Assembly (NCBI GenBank): GCA_025435555.1
Contig: JAIWWG010000083.1
Coordinates: 80,117-144,116, forward strand
Source of the DNA: Chytriomyces cf. hyalinus JEL632
Taxonomy: Eukaryota > Chytridiomycota > Chytridiomycetes > Chytridiales > Chytriomycetaceae
Length of the DNA stretch: 64,000 bases
Direction of reading: 5' to 3'
The position numbers and the translations under genes were made by a program. Positions 24,791-38,767 of the stretch are shown here, piece after piece; position 1 is the first letter of the stretch; each line of letters begins with the position of its first letter. Under the pieces are notes generated by a model, which saw only the letters and a list, made by a program, of their open reading frames with translations, had not been told where the DNA came from and searched no databases.

Positions 24791-27437
24791 CTACTTTCCA
24801 CCATACTTAAAGTTCATCTTGACGAGATAACGCAGCCGCACTTGGCGCAAGTCATAACAAATAAATTCATTATACTCGAGCGAATACATGGACCCGTCCG
24901 CCTTGACACCCTTTCCGCATGGCACAACAACTCCGTCGGGAAGTGTGACTGACCCTTTTGGATCTGGGACTGTTCGGCCCATGCCCCATGTTGAGTGTGT
25001 TTTGGTTTCTTGCATTCGAAGATCGGCGTGGTAGTCGCTGCGAGTCTGTATGTTCAAACACGCTGAGTTAACACATGCTTTTTTCAAAAAAAAAAATAGA
25101 ATGCCGAGAGAGAAAAGTCTCGCTGTTTACCAATTTGTTTTCATCACCAAGAGCAACTTCGCAAAGAAGCAACAATCCGGTAGTGCTATATGGAGTCGTG
25201 AAACAGTAGTTTGCAGACTTTGACACCATGTCAGCAAAGTAAACACCCTTTCCAAACATGTATCCTGTAACGGGTGCTTCGGGTGGTGCAATACTATTTA
25301 TGTTGTCAGTTTTTTCATTGCGAGATAAAACTGCATGAAGAAAACATACCGCAGGCCCTGCGACAAGATACCCGCATAGTTTGTTAACCGACTTCCATGC
25401 CAAAGCAACTTGCGGTTGTGCATCTGAGCTCCCAGATCCTCGAATGAATCCTCCTTCTTAACCTATTAAGAAGCGCAGTTTATAAATTTTAGCAATGATT
25501 TTATCATTACAACAGAGAAGAATTGTGCACCTCAAACACTTCAGCCACTTCCAGCTCATAGCTCGTGTGCGTGTGACCGTGTGTGTTCTTGGTGTAGTCT
25601 TGAACAAGCTTAAAGCCGTCGCTCTTCTTGTCCAACGGTGACATACCAATCTTGAGAATATCAAATTTGGAGTCAATCGGGTTCACGCTGCGGTCGAGTG
25701 TCGTTTTCAGGAGCGTGGTTGTGATTTGGATGTCTCCCAATGCCTCCACCATGCGTAATTTGGCAGTGAGGAGCGGGTTTGTATTAATTACGGGCGGTCG
25801 GGTCATTCCAAACACATGCGGGATAATCGTGTAAAAGTTTGAAGAAAGCTGCTCGAGCACGTTACGCCTGGGCTGCGGCTTGCGGTCCAATTCTTCGGAG
25901 ATGGCTTTCAATTCGAGGTATCCCTGAGGAAAATGGTTGAAGTCAATTTTGAATGAGATTTGTTGAGGAATGGTATGCCTCACCTTTTCGATCGTCTTTT
26001 TTGTCAGCTTTCCGAGGGGCATTTTTTTGGCGTCGTAACCAATTTCTGTCATCTCTTTTTCCATCATTTCGAGGTTGAAGATAAGTCTGACAATATCCTG
26101 CGATGCGCGAGATATGTTAAAAACCGAACCATTTTGATTGTTGCGTGGGATTTCCGAACTTTACCTGGACTGCGGGATCTAGCTTTGATTCTGGGATCGG
26201 TTTGTTATCCTTTGGATCAGTTTCCGTAGATTTTACATCCGCTTCGTTGGGAGTATCATCACCCCAATCCCTCTCAAGGAGATAGTATTTTCCAGGATGC
26301 TTCTCAAAGTTTTCGCGGTCGGCCCATAGGTTTTGAGTCTGAGAAACCTCGTTTTTAACAACAGCAACTACTTATTGGAAGGGATAAAAGTACCTTGGCT
26401 TTGAATTTGGATTCGAATTCCTTGATAGCAGCTGCAGCAGAGGAGAAGGGAGGATTTTGACTTTGACCGGCGTTTCCGACACGTCCCCATCTGGAGTCCA
26501 GTGAGGTCAAATCAAAGTCCGTTTAAGTTGAAACACCATTTTGTGGTCAACATACCTCGTCCAAGTAATGTATTTATCTGTTGAATCGTGTTTGAGAACT
26601 TGGATGATATAGAACTTGTTGTTGTTGTTTCCAATGTCCGTCTGATTTAGCAGAGCGTCTGGCGGACACGCAAAACAAAAATTTTGAATTGGGTTCGAAT
26701 GGAGAGAGGCAGTTGAAGGCGACCTTACCATAAATAACACCGTCCTTTTCAAGAACATGATACTCTTTTGATACATGAGCAGGAACACCCGTATCGACGA
26801 CCTGCATTCGAGTTGATGGCAAAGATCAAACCAAGCGGACGAGCAAACAGAATCAGTCAATCTATCCTCCAATCAGTCAATCAGTAAACCATACCGCAGC
26901 GCCCTTCTTGACGACCTTGACCGGAACAACTTCTTCCTCTGGTTCTTCTTCTGGGTCTGCGATGTCCATCTTGGCATCAGGCTGATCATCCTTGTCTTCC
27001 TCTTCTTCCTTCTTGCTGCCTCTTTTCTTGACTACCCTCTTTGACTTTGTCGATTTCGCCTTCACATCGTCCTCCCCTGGCTCATCATCAACCACGTCCA
27101 TCTTGGCGGCCGTTGCCTTGCCAGCCTTGCCAGCATTGGCCTTTTGATCGTCTTCCTCGTCTTCATCCTCTTCTTTCTCATCCTTCTTACTACCCCTTTT
27201 CTTGACGACTCGCTTTGGCTTTTTCTGCGGTGAGTCATCTGCGCTTTTTGGTGGGTCGGCTTTCTTGGTGCGCTTGGTGGTGGTGGTTGCCTTGACGGGG
27301 ACTTCAACATCGCTTTCGTCGCTGGCTGGTGCTGTTTTGGATGCAGCGGCGGCAGTGGCGGTGGCGGCAGCGGCGGCGGCTCCCCTTCGAGGACGCGTTG
27401 AGGCGGCAGTGGGTGTTACTGTTTTCTTGGGGGGCAT
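24791..27437 (-). CDS. Poly(ADP-ribose) polymerase with WGR, regulatory and catalytic domains
   Basis: Nuclear enzyme that adds ADP-ribose chains from NAD+ in the DNA damage response. The N-terminus ([13 protein letters not shown]) has no zinc fingers or BRCT domain. It is alanine-rich and then alternates basic and acidic, with the motif [11 protein letters not shown] occurring twice, each time followed by an acidic run. Next come a WGR domain ([30 protein letters not shown]), the helical regulatory domain ([26 protein letters not shown]) and the catalytic fold: [19 protein letters not shown] (His), [20 protein letters not shown] (Tyr) and [19 protein letters not shown] (Glu). The His-Tyr-Glu triad is complete. 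About eight introns. The domain order resembles PARP2/3-like or short PARP1-like enzymes, which cannot be separated here. Confidence 0.94.
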
Positions 27438-27853
27438 TTTTTTTTGCGAAGGATTTTACGGTAATACTTTTTGTCGGACAAAAAATGGAAAGTGAATTTT
27501 CGCTCCCAGGGCACAGGTTCAGCAGAGAAGCTGAGCATGCTATAGACTTGCACAATGGCAGGCATGGCGATGGTGCTGGTGCTGGTGCCGGTGGTTTGCA
27601 TAGTGTGGGTAAGGTGACTGCCGTCAATGGTTGAAGCGGTTACCTTTTCTGTCAATGGTAACTTCGTGCACGCGCTGAGCGACATGTTGACATGGCGTTC
27701 ACTGTAATTCTTTCCCATTCCAATCACTTGGCAACCCCGCTCACCCTGTGCTCGAATTTTGGGAACAGCAGAAATATGAAACGCAACATAGTACGGGTTT
27801 ACAAAACATCTCACACTTTATTCATTAAACTAGAGTTCAGGTCAGACGCACGC
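27438..27853. other. Promoter of the PARP gene and 3' flank of beta-tubulin
   Basis: 416 bp between the PARP start and the beta-tubulin stop, both on the minus strand. Short GGTGCTGGTGCCGGTGG-like repeats lie near 27,570-27,595. No gene is seen. Confidence 0.4.
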
Positions 27854-31145
<3,292 letters not shown>

Positions 31146-31406
31146 GCAATTGGTGATCCACACTCTCGTTTGATTCTCTTGAGCGCATTAAAGATTCATT
31201 TGATGTGATGTATAATAACTTATGAACAAATCTCGATCACTCTGGGAGCCGAGTAAGAACTTTCGCTTCACTGGCACGAAGTTGAAGAAGTTGAAGTGGC
31301 TCACGTGCGTACGTAAAAGTAGTAAAAGTGAAGAAAGATACTTCAGAAACACGGGAACTAAGGAATGTCCTGACGTGGCTCACAGATGCCCAATTAAACC
31401 TAATCT

Positions 31407-32667
31407 TTATTGCGATTTCTTCTTGACCACTTTGCCGCCCTTGACAGTCTTCAACACAGCTGGTGTTTCGGCCTTCATTACTTTCTGGCCAGGCTTCTTC
31501 TCGGCTGCCTTCGGCGACTTCGAGGCCTTCTTGGGGGAGGACTTTTTGGCGACTTCGTCCTTGGATTCGGTCATTTCCACTTCGGCATCAACTTCCGGTA
31601 ACGAGTTGTAGAGTGGGAGAGACACGGAATCGCTCAGTTTCAAAAGGATTGACTGAACATTTGACCACTTGCTGGGGACTTTGTCAACGATTCGGTCAAT
31701 AGAAAAGTAGATGTTGTCGACAACTTGTGCAACAGATTGCTGGGTGGTTCCGATTTTAATGGCGCTGAGGGGGAAAAGATTTTGAAGAAGAGATGAGAAT
31801 GGGGCAAGTTTGGAGGCGGAGGAAGTTGAAACGTAAATAATAATAAAAGTGCGCTTACTTGCAAAGCCCCTTGTTCAAATGAAGATATGTGGCGGCACGG
31901 GCAGATTCAATTTCGGCGGCAAGGTCCTTTGCCGTCAAGTCGACGGGGACGGGGTGCTTCTTCTTTGCAAAGAAAGCCTTTCCAATGAGAGGTGGTAGCA
32001 GAGAGACGATTCTGTCGTCAGACAGGAACAGATCATAGGAATCGCACAATTTTCTCTTGGCTTCGTACGAATGGTAGTTGGCCTTGAGTTTTGAGACACC
32101 AATAACCTGGAAGCAATTGCAAGGCAGGTTTAGGATTACATGTAAAACCACGTTATTCGCAAGGAGAATGCGCGCTGACCTTGTCGACAGAAACGCCCTT
32201 TTCTTGCAGCAATGCTTTGAAGTCCTTTTGGGGGTCTTTTGTAAAGAGACAAACTTCGGCACTTTCAGATGTGAAGGAGTTCACAATCGGGCTGAAGACA
32301 GGCGGACAAGTCAGTTTGGAGGAAACACTTGAAGAGAGGCAAACAAGGCTTTTACATTTTCACAGGCTTGATCTTGATAGTTTCGGGCATCTTCTTTGTG
32401 GACACCATGAGCCAAAAGAGCTTTCTATCTTTCGGGTCCTGCTCCAAATCGTCGGCATCGTCCTCCAGTAGGTCCATGGCTTTGTTCGCGCCGGGTTTCG
32501 CCGAGATCTTTGCGTCAAAAGCAAACAGCGCTTTCACGGCCTTCTCGATCTGTGCGTTAGAGGGGGATGCTGGTTAGTTCAGAGGGTAGTTTCTGCCACG
32601 TCTGTATAGTTGCGCGCACCTGCTTCTTTTGCACAGTGTCGGATGAGACGGGGTCCTTTCCAGCCAT
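31407..32667 (-). CDS. Ribosomal L1 domain-containing protein (UTP30/RSL1D1/Cic1-like)
   Basis: Nucleolar protein with a ribosomal L1-like fold that works in pre-rRNA processing rather than in the mature ribosome. Four exons: MAGKDPVSSDTVQKKQIEKA with a KALFAFDAK helix; FWLMVSTKKMPETIKIKPVKM; then SAEVCLFTKDPQKDFKALLQ and VSKLKANYHSYEAKRKLC, SYDLFLSDDRIVSLLPPLIG, KAFFAKKKHPVPVDL; and finally AIKIGTTQQSVAQVVDN with IDRIVDKVPSKWSNVQSILL. The tail is lysine/serine/proline-rich (KKSSPKKASKSPKAAEKK). The YDLFLSDDR..LLP..GK.F and KIG...Q..V..N patterns are typical of the L1-domain family. Utp30, Cic1/Nsa3 and RSL1D1 cannot be told apart. The gene is head-to-head with ETFA (90 bp between start codons). 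Confidence 0.88.
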
Positions 32668-32757
32668 TCTTGATTCAAAAGTGATTTTGATGGGAAAAAG
32701 AAAAAGAAAGAAAACACGAAACCATAAAAAAAAACTACACTAAAAAAAACACACAAA

Positions 32758-34212
32758 ATGATTCTGCCTCGATTGCTTTCAACCAGCCGTGTCTTCTCCG
32801 TGAGTAGCCGGAACCCCTCTCTCATGCTCCGCAATGCTGCCACCCATGGAACGGATCGAACTGGGCCCGTTTGGGAGACAGCGTGACCGCTTCTTGTTCT
32901 TGTACTGACTTTGACGCCACATCAGAAACGTTACGCCTCGACCCTTGTCCTCGTCGAGCACAAGAACAGCATCATCGCTGCCTCATCTCTCAATGCCATT
33001 GGAGCTGCTGCCAAAGTCGGAGGACCGGTCTCGGCCCTCGTTGCCGGGTCGAACGCCGATGCCATCGCGAAGCAGCTTGCGGGTGTTGTGGGTCTGGACA
33101 AGGTCCTTGTCGTGAACAGCGCCGCATACGACCACGGACTTCCCGAAGTGTTTGCGCCATTGATCAAAGCCTCGGTTGAGGCCGGGTCCTTCTCCCACGT
33201 GCTCGCAGCCGCCTCGCCTTTCGGCAAGAACATTATCCCACGTGCTGCTGCCCTGCTGGACGTCTCTCCCGTCTCGGACGTTATTGAGGTCAAGTCCGAG
33301 GACACGTTCGTTCGTCCCATCTACGCCGGTGAGATCTTTGAGGTCACTAGCGTTTTTTTTTTGTGTTGACAGCAAGTTGCCTCGATGGTCCAGGAAACGC
33401 GATCGCCACCGTCAAATCTGAGGACAAGGTGAAGCTTCTTACTGTTCGAAGCACCTCGTTCGCTCCCGCCGTCTTGACTGGAGGTGCTGCCACCGCCGAA
33501 GCTGGAGCAACTGCCGCCACCGAATGTAAATGCGCTGCGGCTTCATCCGATGTCTCCAATCAAATACTCACGTACAACTCTTCCATTCTGCAGCTGGAAC
33601 TGAGTGGGTCAGTGAAGAAGTTGTGAAGAGCGACCGTCCCGAACTCGGCGGCGCGAAGGTTGTGGTTGCTGGAGGTCGCGCTCTCAAGAGTGGCGAGAAC
33701 TTTGAAATTCTGTACAACCTTGCTGACAAGCTTGGTGGAGCTGGTATGCGGGCCTAGATTCTGTTCCTCATTTGCATTTGTCCCATGCGGGACTGACTCT
33801 TTGTCCATTGCAGTTGGTGCCTCGCGCGCAGCAGTCGACGCAGGTTTCGTTGGAAACGACTTGCAGATTGGACAGACTGGAAAGATTATTGCACCACAGT
33901 TGTACATTGCCGTTGGAATCTCAGGGGCAATCCAGGTTTGTACATTCACAGCAAAGTTGCTTCTCTTCTGGCATTGACGTTTTATTTCATATCACTTCTC
34001 CAGCACCTGGCGGGTATGAAGGACTCAAAAGTCATTGTGAGCATCAACAAGGACCCAGAGGCACCCATCTTCCAAGTCTCTGACTACGGACTTGTTGCTG
34101 ATTTGTTCAAGGTAAACGTGTGATACAGCAGTATGCCCTTTGTTTTTATATTAACAACCCGCCCCAACTCTTGCAGGCTGTTCCCGAACTTGCTCAGAAA
34201 TTGAACAAGTAA
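32758..34212 (+). CDS. ETFA: Electron transfer flavoprotein subunit alpha, mitochondrial
   Basis: FAD-binding subunit that passes electrons from matrix acyl-CoA and amino-acid dehydrogenases to ETF-ubiquinone oxidoreductase. Exon 1 encodes only [14 protein letters not shown], a basic amphipathic presequence, and is followed by [14 protein letters not shown]. The N-terminal domain has [20 protein letters not shown] and [20 protein letters not shown]. The C-terminal FAD domain has [80 protein letters not shown] and [19 protein letters not shown]. Six short introns are visible. No key motif is missing. Confidence 0.97.
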
Positions 34213-34765
34213 ATTAAGTGATCCTGGACTGCACTGTTCTCTGTAGTGATGCTGTTGAAATTAAAGTTTCTTTTTCTTGTTTTTGTTGAAATGTTTATGC
34301 GTGTTTACATAAGGGGTGTGTTCCCATACGTAAGTCTAGAGCATCGTATGAAGCCATATGCAAGAGGGGCATAGTGACATGCTGATGCCAAGGGGCTAAA
34401 GCCATATCAGCATTCTGTATAATCTGGGCTGTTTGCCGCAGTGAAATCAGTACACGAACCACTAAACCGAAGTAGCCTTAGTTACTATTGAGTAGCCAAA
34501 GTTACGCGCCGCGTCTGAAAGGCCATCTGTCGTATGCATCTCAATGTGTACGGTGTCTTGAAACGCATTTTACTTACCCCGTTGACGCGAAGAATTCCAC
34601 GAAATGAAGATAGCCACAACCAGCGCGTATCGGCCACAGGCACACAGACAGAGACGCCAATACAAAGGAACACGAGATATAGCCAGGATACTAATCGCGT
34701 GATGACCCTTTTGTGTCAATTAACACAAACGAGGTCCCAAGGAATTGTCATCAAAACAAGTCAAA
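34213..34765. other. Intergenic region, ETFA to SNARE gene
   Basis: 553 bp containing the 3' flank of ETFA (AATAAA-like TTAAAG near 34,262) and the promoter of the next gene. No open frame of interest, no tRNA or other RNA gene is seen. Confidence 0.45.
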
Positions 34766-35828
34766 ATGTCAGCAGGTGAGCACCAGCACCACCACCCCTC
34801 TCCTCAGTGTCCCACAAATCATCACGCATGCCGACCGTTTTCCAAATTCTGAATCAAAACAATTCTTTGGTCGACATTCCAGAGATTGAAGAGTTCGATG
34901 AACAGATGCAAGACCTGCTCAAGGGCATTACCCAAGTCCTGGAACGCGAAATTCCAACACTGAGAGGGTCTGAACGCGTGGAGGTATGGGGGGATACGAA
35001 GGGTTCTTACGCAACACACACAACTCACTCTCCGCATACCCGAACATAAAAACTACCTGGGATTCACTGAAACACAGCGATGCTCATACCTCAAAAACCG
35101 TCTAACTCGAGCGAAGCAAGTACAACGGACAATTGTGGTGGAAATACGTGAGCTTCCAAAAGAGCAGGTGGCGGAGTGGGAGGCCAAGGCAAAGCAATAT
35201 GAAGCCGAGATTGGACGATTACTGCAGGACGTGGAGTGGGCCGAAACAACGGCCAAGACGGGCGCGGAACCCGTGAAGAGGAGTAAGCATCTTTTTTTTG
35301 ATTATTTTGGGGAGTCTTGCCGTTAGTGAAACTCACTATCTTACAGCTGTCGATGACATGACTGCGAAGGAGATTGCACAGCAGGCAATGCAGATTCAGG
35401 ACCAAACGAATGCCGCGACGGATCGGACAAAACAGATTGTGGCACAGACCATCGAGGTGCCATTGGTTTTCAGAAATCTTCCAAAACTTGAAACTCAAAC
35501 GAGTTTATCAGATCGGCGCGGCAGTGAACGACGAGTTAAAGAAACAGGGGGAACAACTGCACAACATTGCCGAGGGCATCGAGAATGTGGAATCCAATTT
35601 AAAGCGCGCCGATAAGCAACTGCGCGTGTTTATGAGGTGGGTGTGTGAGGCAGCTGGGAGGTACCCAAACACTGATATCGAAACAACAACGGCAGGCGGA
35701 TGTCCACTGACAAGATCTTCCTTTTGTTTATTTTCCTCATCGTGATTGGACTGGTGGTGGCAATTGTTCTGTACATCTTGAAGAAGCAAGGAGGTGATGT
35801 TGCCAACTCTCGATCCTACTCCCACTAA
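34766..35828 (+). CDS. Qb-SNARE, NPSN-like
   Basis: Tail-anchored membrane fusion protein. The start codon at 34,766 is four codons before the first intron (MSAV...). The N-terminal helices read DEQMQDLLKGITQVLEREIP, CSYLKNRLTRAKQVQRTIVV and WEAKAKQYEAEIGRLLQDVE. The SNARE motif runs from MTAKEIAQQAMQIQDQTNAA through TKQIVAQTIEVGAAVNDELK and KQGEQLHNIAEGIENVESNL, with a glutamine at the zero layer. MRRMSTDKIFLLFIFLIVIG is the start of the single C-terminal membrane anchor, followed by a 16-residue tail. The order STDK-hydrophobic anchor and the TKQIV..TIEVG heptads match plant NPSN proteins better than Vti1, Gos1 or Bos1. At least five introns. Subfamily call is moderately sure; SNARE identity is sure. 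Confidence 0.82.
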
Positions 35829-36857
35829 GTGCTAACAGTTAAACCTCTCAACAGTGATAAATATCGGCGGTTGAAGGCAGCCAATCTTGTTCTTTCTGTG
35901 TTCGAGAAACCCAAATATCGAAGAGCTGTAAAAATTAAAACAAAATCCATGTGCAGAGGTCCGGTTTCTTTTCGCAAAAAAGGTGATGATGCATGGTTTA
36001 TATGGCTTTATTGTGTTCTGTGCGCTCGATATGGCCCATTTACGGTGAGGCAAATCGCAGTTTCATATCTAAATAATGGACGCGTTGTTCAGTTTGGCTA
36101 GTCAACGTTGCGAAAACTGTGCGAACAAGGAAGATTTGTCAGCAGGAAGAATTATGAACAGAGTAAGGAGAGAGTGGGTTTGTTTGCATTGAGATCGTAG
36201 AGAATCCCGCTGTTACTCAGTGTTTGAAGGATGTTGAGGAAGCGGTTCTTCCCTGCTGCAACCATCGGCAGCGTAGATGCCCGAATACATCAATTTGCCG
36301 TGTGACGGTTGATAAAATACACGTCGAGACCCAACCTGGACGCGCAGCCCCGAATGAGCTGACTTCAGTCGGAAAGAGCGGCTGGGGGAACTCGTCGTAT
36401 TCACTTCTTTCCAAAAACCAGCCCAATAAAATCCCCGCAACCGCCATCCAAACCAACGGGAGGTCAATAAACTAACAGGCAGAGGGTGCATTCAACAAAT
36501 GAAATCCAGCTCTTCATTGCCTCCAACCCCTCTCCTCCTCCATGGCCGAAGGAGGATGTGGAAAACCAATAATTTAACTCACAACAAAGACTTAATTCAG
36601 TGTTTTCTGCTTTTCACTCAGATCCTCGCCCCCTTCGTATGCGGCAAGCATTCGGCTATGCATTATAGTGCCTTGGGAAACAGCCCAGCTGGTTTTGCTT
36701 TACTGCGACAAGGTGTAAATGCATGTACCTGCAATACACCCTCACTTAGGGAGAGTTGTGGCTTTCGGAGGTGACTGCAAGAATGTCCATTATGCCTGCT
36801 GGGTCTGTACAATCCTCGCAAAAATCGGCACATATTTATCACCGTCCTTAAAAAGCA
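35829..36857. other. Intergenic region, SNARE gene to END3
   Basis: About 1 kb with no recognised gene. A minus-strand open frame at 36,217-36,456 contains the hydrophobic stretch PLVWMAVAGILLGWFLE but has no convincing start or family match. The expected first EH domain of END3 is not found here in any frame. Confidence 0.4.
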
Positions 36858-37810
36858 ATGGCCAACTCGTTCGACTGGCACATCACCCCATCTGACAGGT
36901 TCACGTACGAGAGCAAGTTCTCCAAGTTTGCAAACGATGAGAACGAAATCACTCGTGAGACTTTTATCAGACGGAGACTGATTGCTCGCCAGGATACTGA
37001 CACAGCCCCATCCTAGTGTCTCAGCTGGAGCCACTCTACCAGACATCGCACCTGTCGCAGGCAGAGTTTGCGCAAATATGGTACGCAAAACAGATGCACT
37101 GATGCTTGCCCGTCTCGCCCATGTTGCTTCTTAACCAACCATGTCCTCAGGACCCTCGTCTCGCTTAGCTCGCCCTCAATCAACCAGGAACAGTTTGTCT
37201 ACTTCCAGCATGTGCTCGTCTGTCGGCGTAAAGGAAAACCCCTGCCTGTGGGTGTGCCACTGCACGTGAAGGAAGCATTTCTCAACTCGGTAACAGTCAA
37301 TTTGAACAATGTTCCCCAACCCACAGCGCCACTGACCTGCTATCAAACAAAAAACCAACCCTCGAATCCTGGCGTATCGCTTAGAAAGGAGAAAGCAAAA
37401 TGTTCACTCGGTATGTTCCTGGAACACGCGACATTGCCGCAAGCGCGTGGAAAGACGCTTCGCAGTTGCAAGAAGAAATCCAGCTGGTCGAACAGGACAT
37501 TGTCACGTTCGAAGAGAAGCGCGTGGAGGCGGATGCGAAATTATCGGACACAACAACGACGAGCGATGAAATGAACGGGCTCGCTGCGTACAAAAAGAAT
37601 CATCTCAATTCAGTGCGGGACGATGTTACAATACTGAGGGATAGCTTGAAACTTCTCAATTCAGACGGTGTCAGGCAAAAGAATGCGGCTGCCGACGTGG
37701 GCGGACCCAGTTCGGCGCAGTTGCTAGAAATGCAGGCGATTATTGCCAAGCTACAGCAAGAGAAGCAGAATTTGGAGGCCAGAAAGAGGGAACTCCAGAA
37801 CCAGTACTGA
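36858..37810 (+). CDS. End3-like EH-domain endocytosis protein, lacking the first EH domain
   Basis: End3 works with Pan1 and Sla1 in actin-dependent endocytosis in fungi. The visible protein begins MANSFDWHITPSDRFTYESK, which corresponds to the linker and second EH domain (FSKFANDENEITLSQLEPLY, QTSHLSQAEFAQIW, SINQEQFVYFQHVLVCRRKG). Then comes the End3 C-terminal coiled-coil region (DIAASAWKDASQLQEEIQLV, MQAIIAKLQQEKQNLEARKR). Splicing 36,956-37,016, 37,081-37,149 and 37,289-37,382 keeps the frame, giving roughly 240-270 residues against about 350 in yeast End3. The N-terminal EH domain of the family is absent, either lost or on exons I cannot see upstream. Converges with PEX4 with 93 bp between stop codons. 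Confidence 0.85.
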
Positions 37811-37903
37811 TGCCGCTGGTGCCATGACAAGAGAATAAAAGCCGTATTTTTTTTATTTTACTTCCTTGGTGCTATATACAATCGAGGGGACTACTTGAAG
37901 GCA

Positions 37904-38619
37904 TCAGTCAGCCTCGCTATAAAGGCTTGTGTACATCTTAATGAGAGAGTCGTAACCCCTCCGATCATTACAGCGCAAAAGATTTGCAGCATCGCAATTG
38001 AGAGGACTGTCGGGTTCGGGAGCCTGGAAAAAACGGATCAACATTCATCCGGAAGCACAAGTCGGGTTACTCACATCGAGCAGCAGAGAGATGGCTACGC
38101 ATGCCGTCTTCAGGGTCCAAGCAGGGCTCCACGCTGACTTGAGCAGATCCAGACATATTTCTCCCGTCTGTGAAACATCAGTCAGAGACAGCCCCCACAC
38201 ACCGCAACTGTTTGCTTCCAAAACATGCTCACCTTCCAATGAACATTAGGATGGCAGACTTTCGATATGAATTTCATCGTGGGAGGACGCACGGGATAAT
38301 CTTCTGGGATTTCGATGGCGACCTTGAATCGACCGCCTTTTTGGGACCGAAGAGGAGTCAGCATAACAGAACCGACCACACCCGCAAAGCAATCCTCATA
38401 AGGAAGTAACAACGGATGAGCTTCATTACCTTTGTACGGTGAGTCGCCGCTGGTTTCGCTCGAAGTGATAACGGCAACCCAGCTGAACAGGCTGTCTTCG
38501 GCAATCGGACTGAGATGAAGGACGCCCGAATCGACCCCGCCGGGTCTCGCAGCAGCCTTATGGATCTCGTTGATCTCTTTCAGAAGTCTCTTTGCGGCCG
38601 TGTTGCTGCCTTCAGTCAT
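37904..38619 (-). CDS. PEX4: Peroxisomal ubiquitin-conjugating enzyme E2 (Pex4 type)
   Basis: E2 that monoubiquitinates the import receptor Pex5 so it can be recycled from the peroxisome membrane. Exons read MTEGSNTAAKRLLKEINEIH, then GRFKVAIEIPEDYPVRPPTM, FISKVCHPNVHWK (HPN motif), and TGEICLDLLKSAWSPAWTLK with the catalytic Cys in EICLDLL. The last exon gives APEPDSPLNCDAANLLRCND and GYDSLIKMYTSLYSEAD. The ending PEPDSPLN.DAANLLR distinguishes Pex4 from other E2s. Four introns of about 60-80 bp. It lies back-to-back with the GPAT gene (148 bp between start codons). Confidence 0.93.
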
Positions 38620-38767
38620 TGTTGGGTTCGCTGATAAAATTAAGCTGTGAATAACAAGAAATGAGAGCGGAACGGGCAAGCGGGTTTCTCCGAAATTTGT
38701 TTTTTGGCCCCATCAATATTTGTTTACTTAAAATATACTCAAGAAAAAAAATTGGTCTTGCCAAGCG

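Noticed and set aside
36217-36456. Minus-strand frame with a hydrophobic segment, possible small membrane protein
   Set aside because: No ATG with a good upstream exon and no recognisable family; kept only as a note on the intergenic region.
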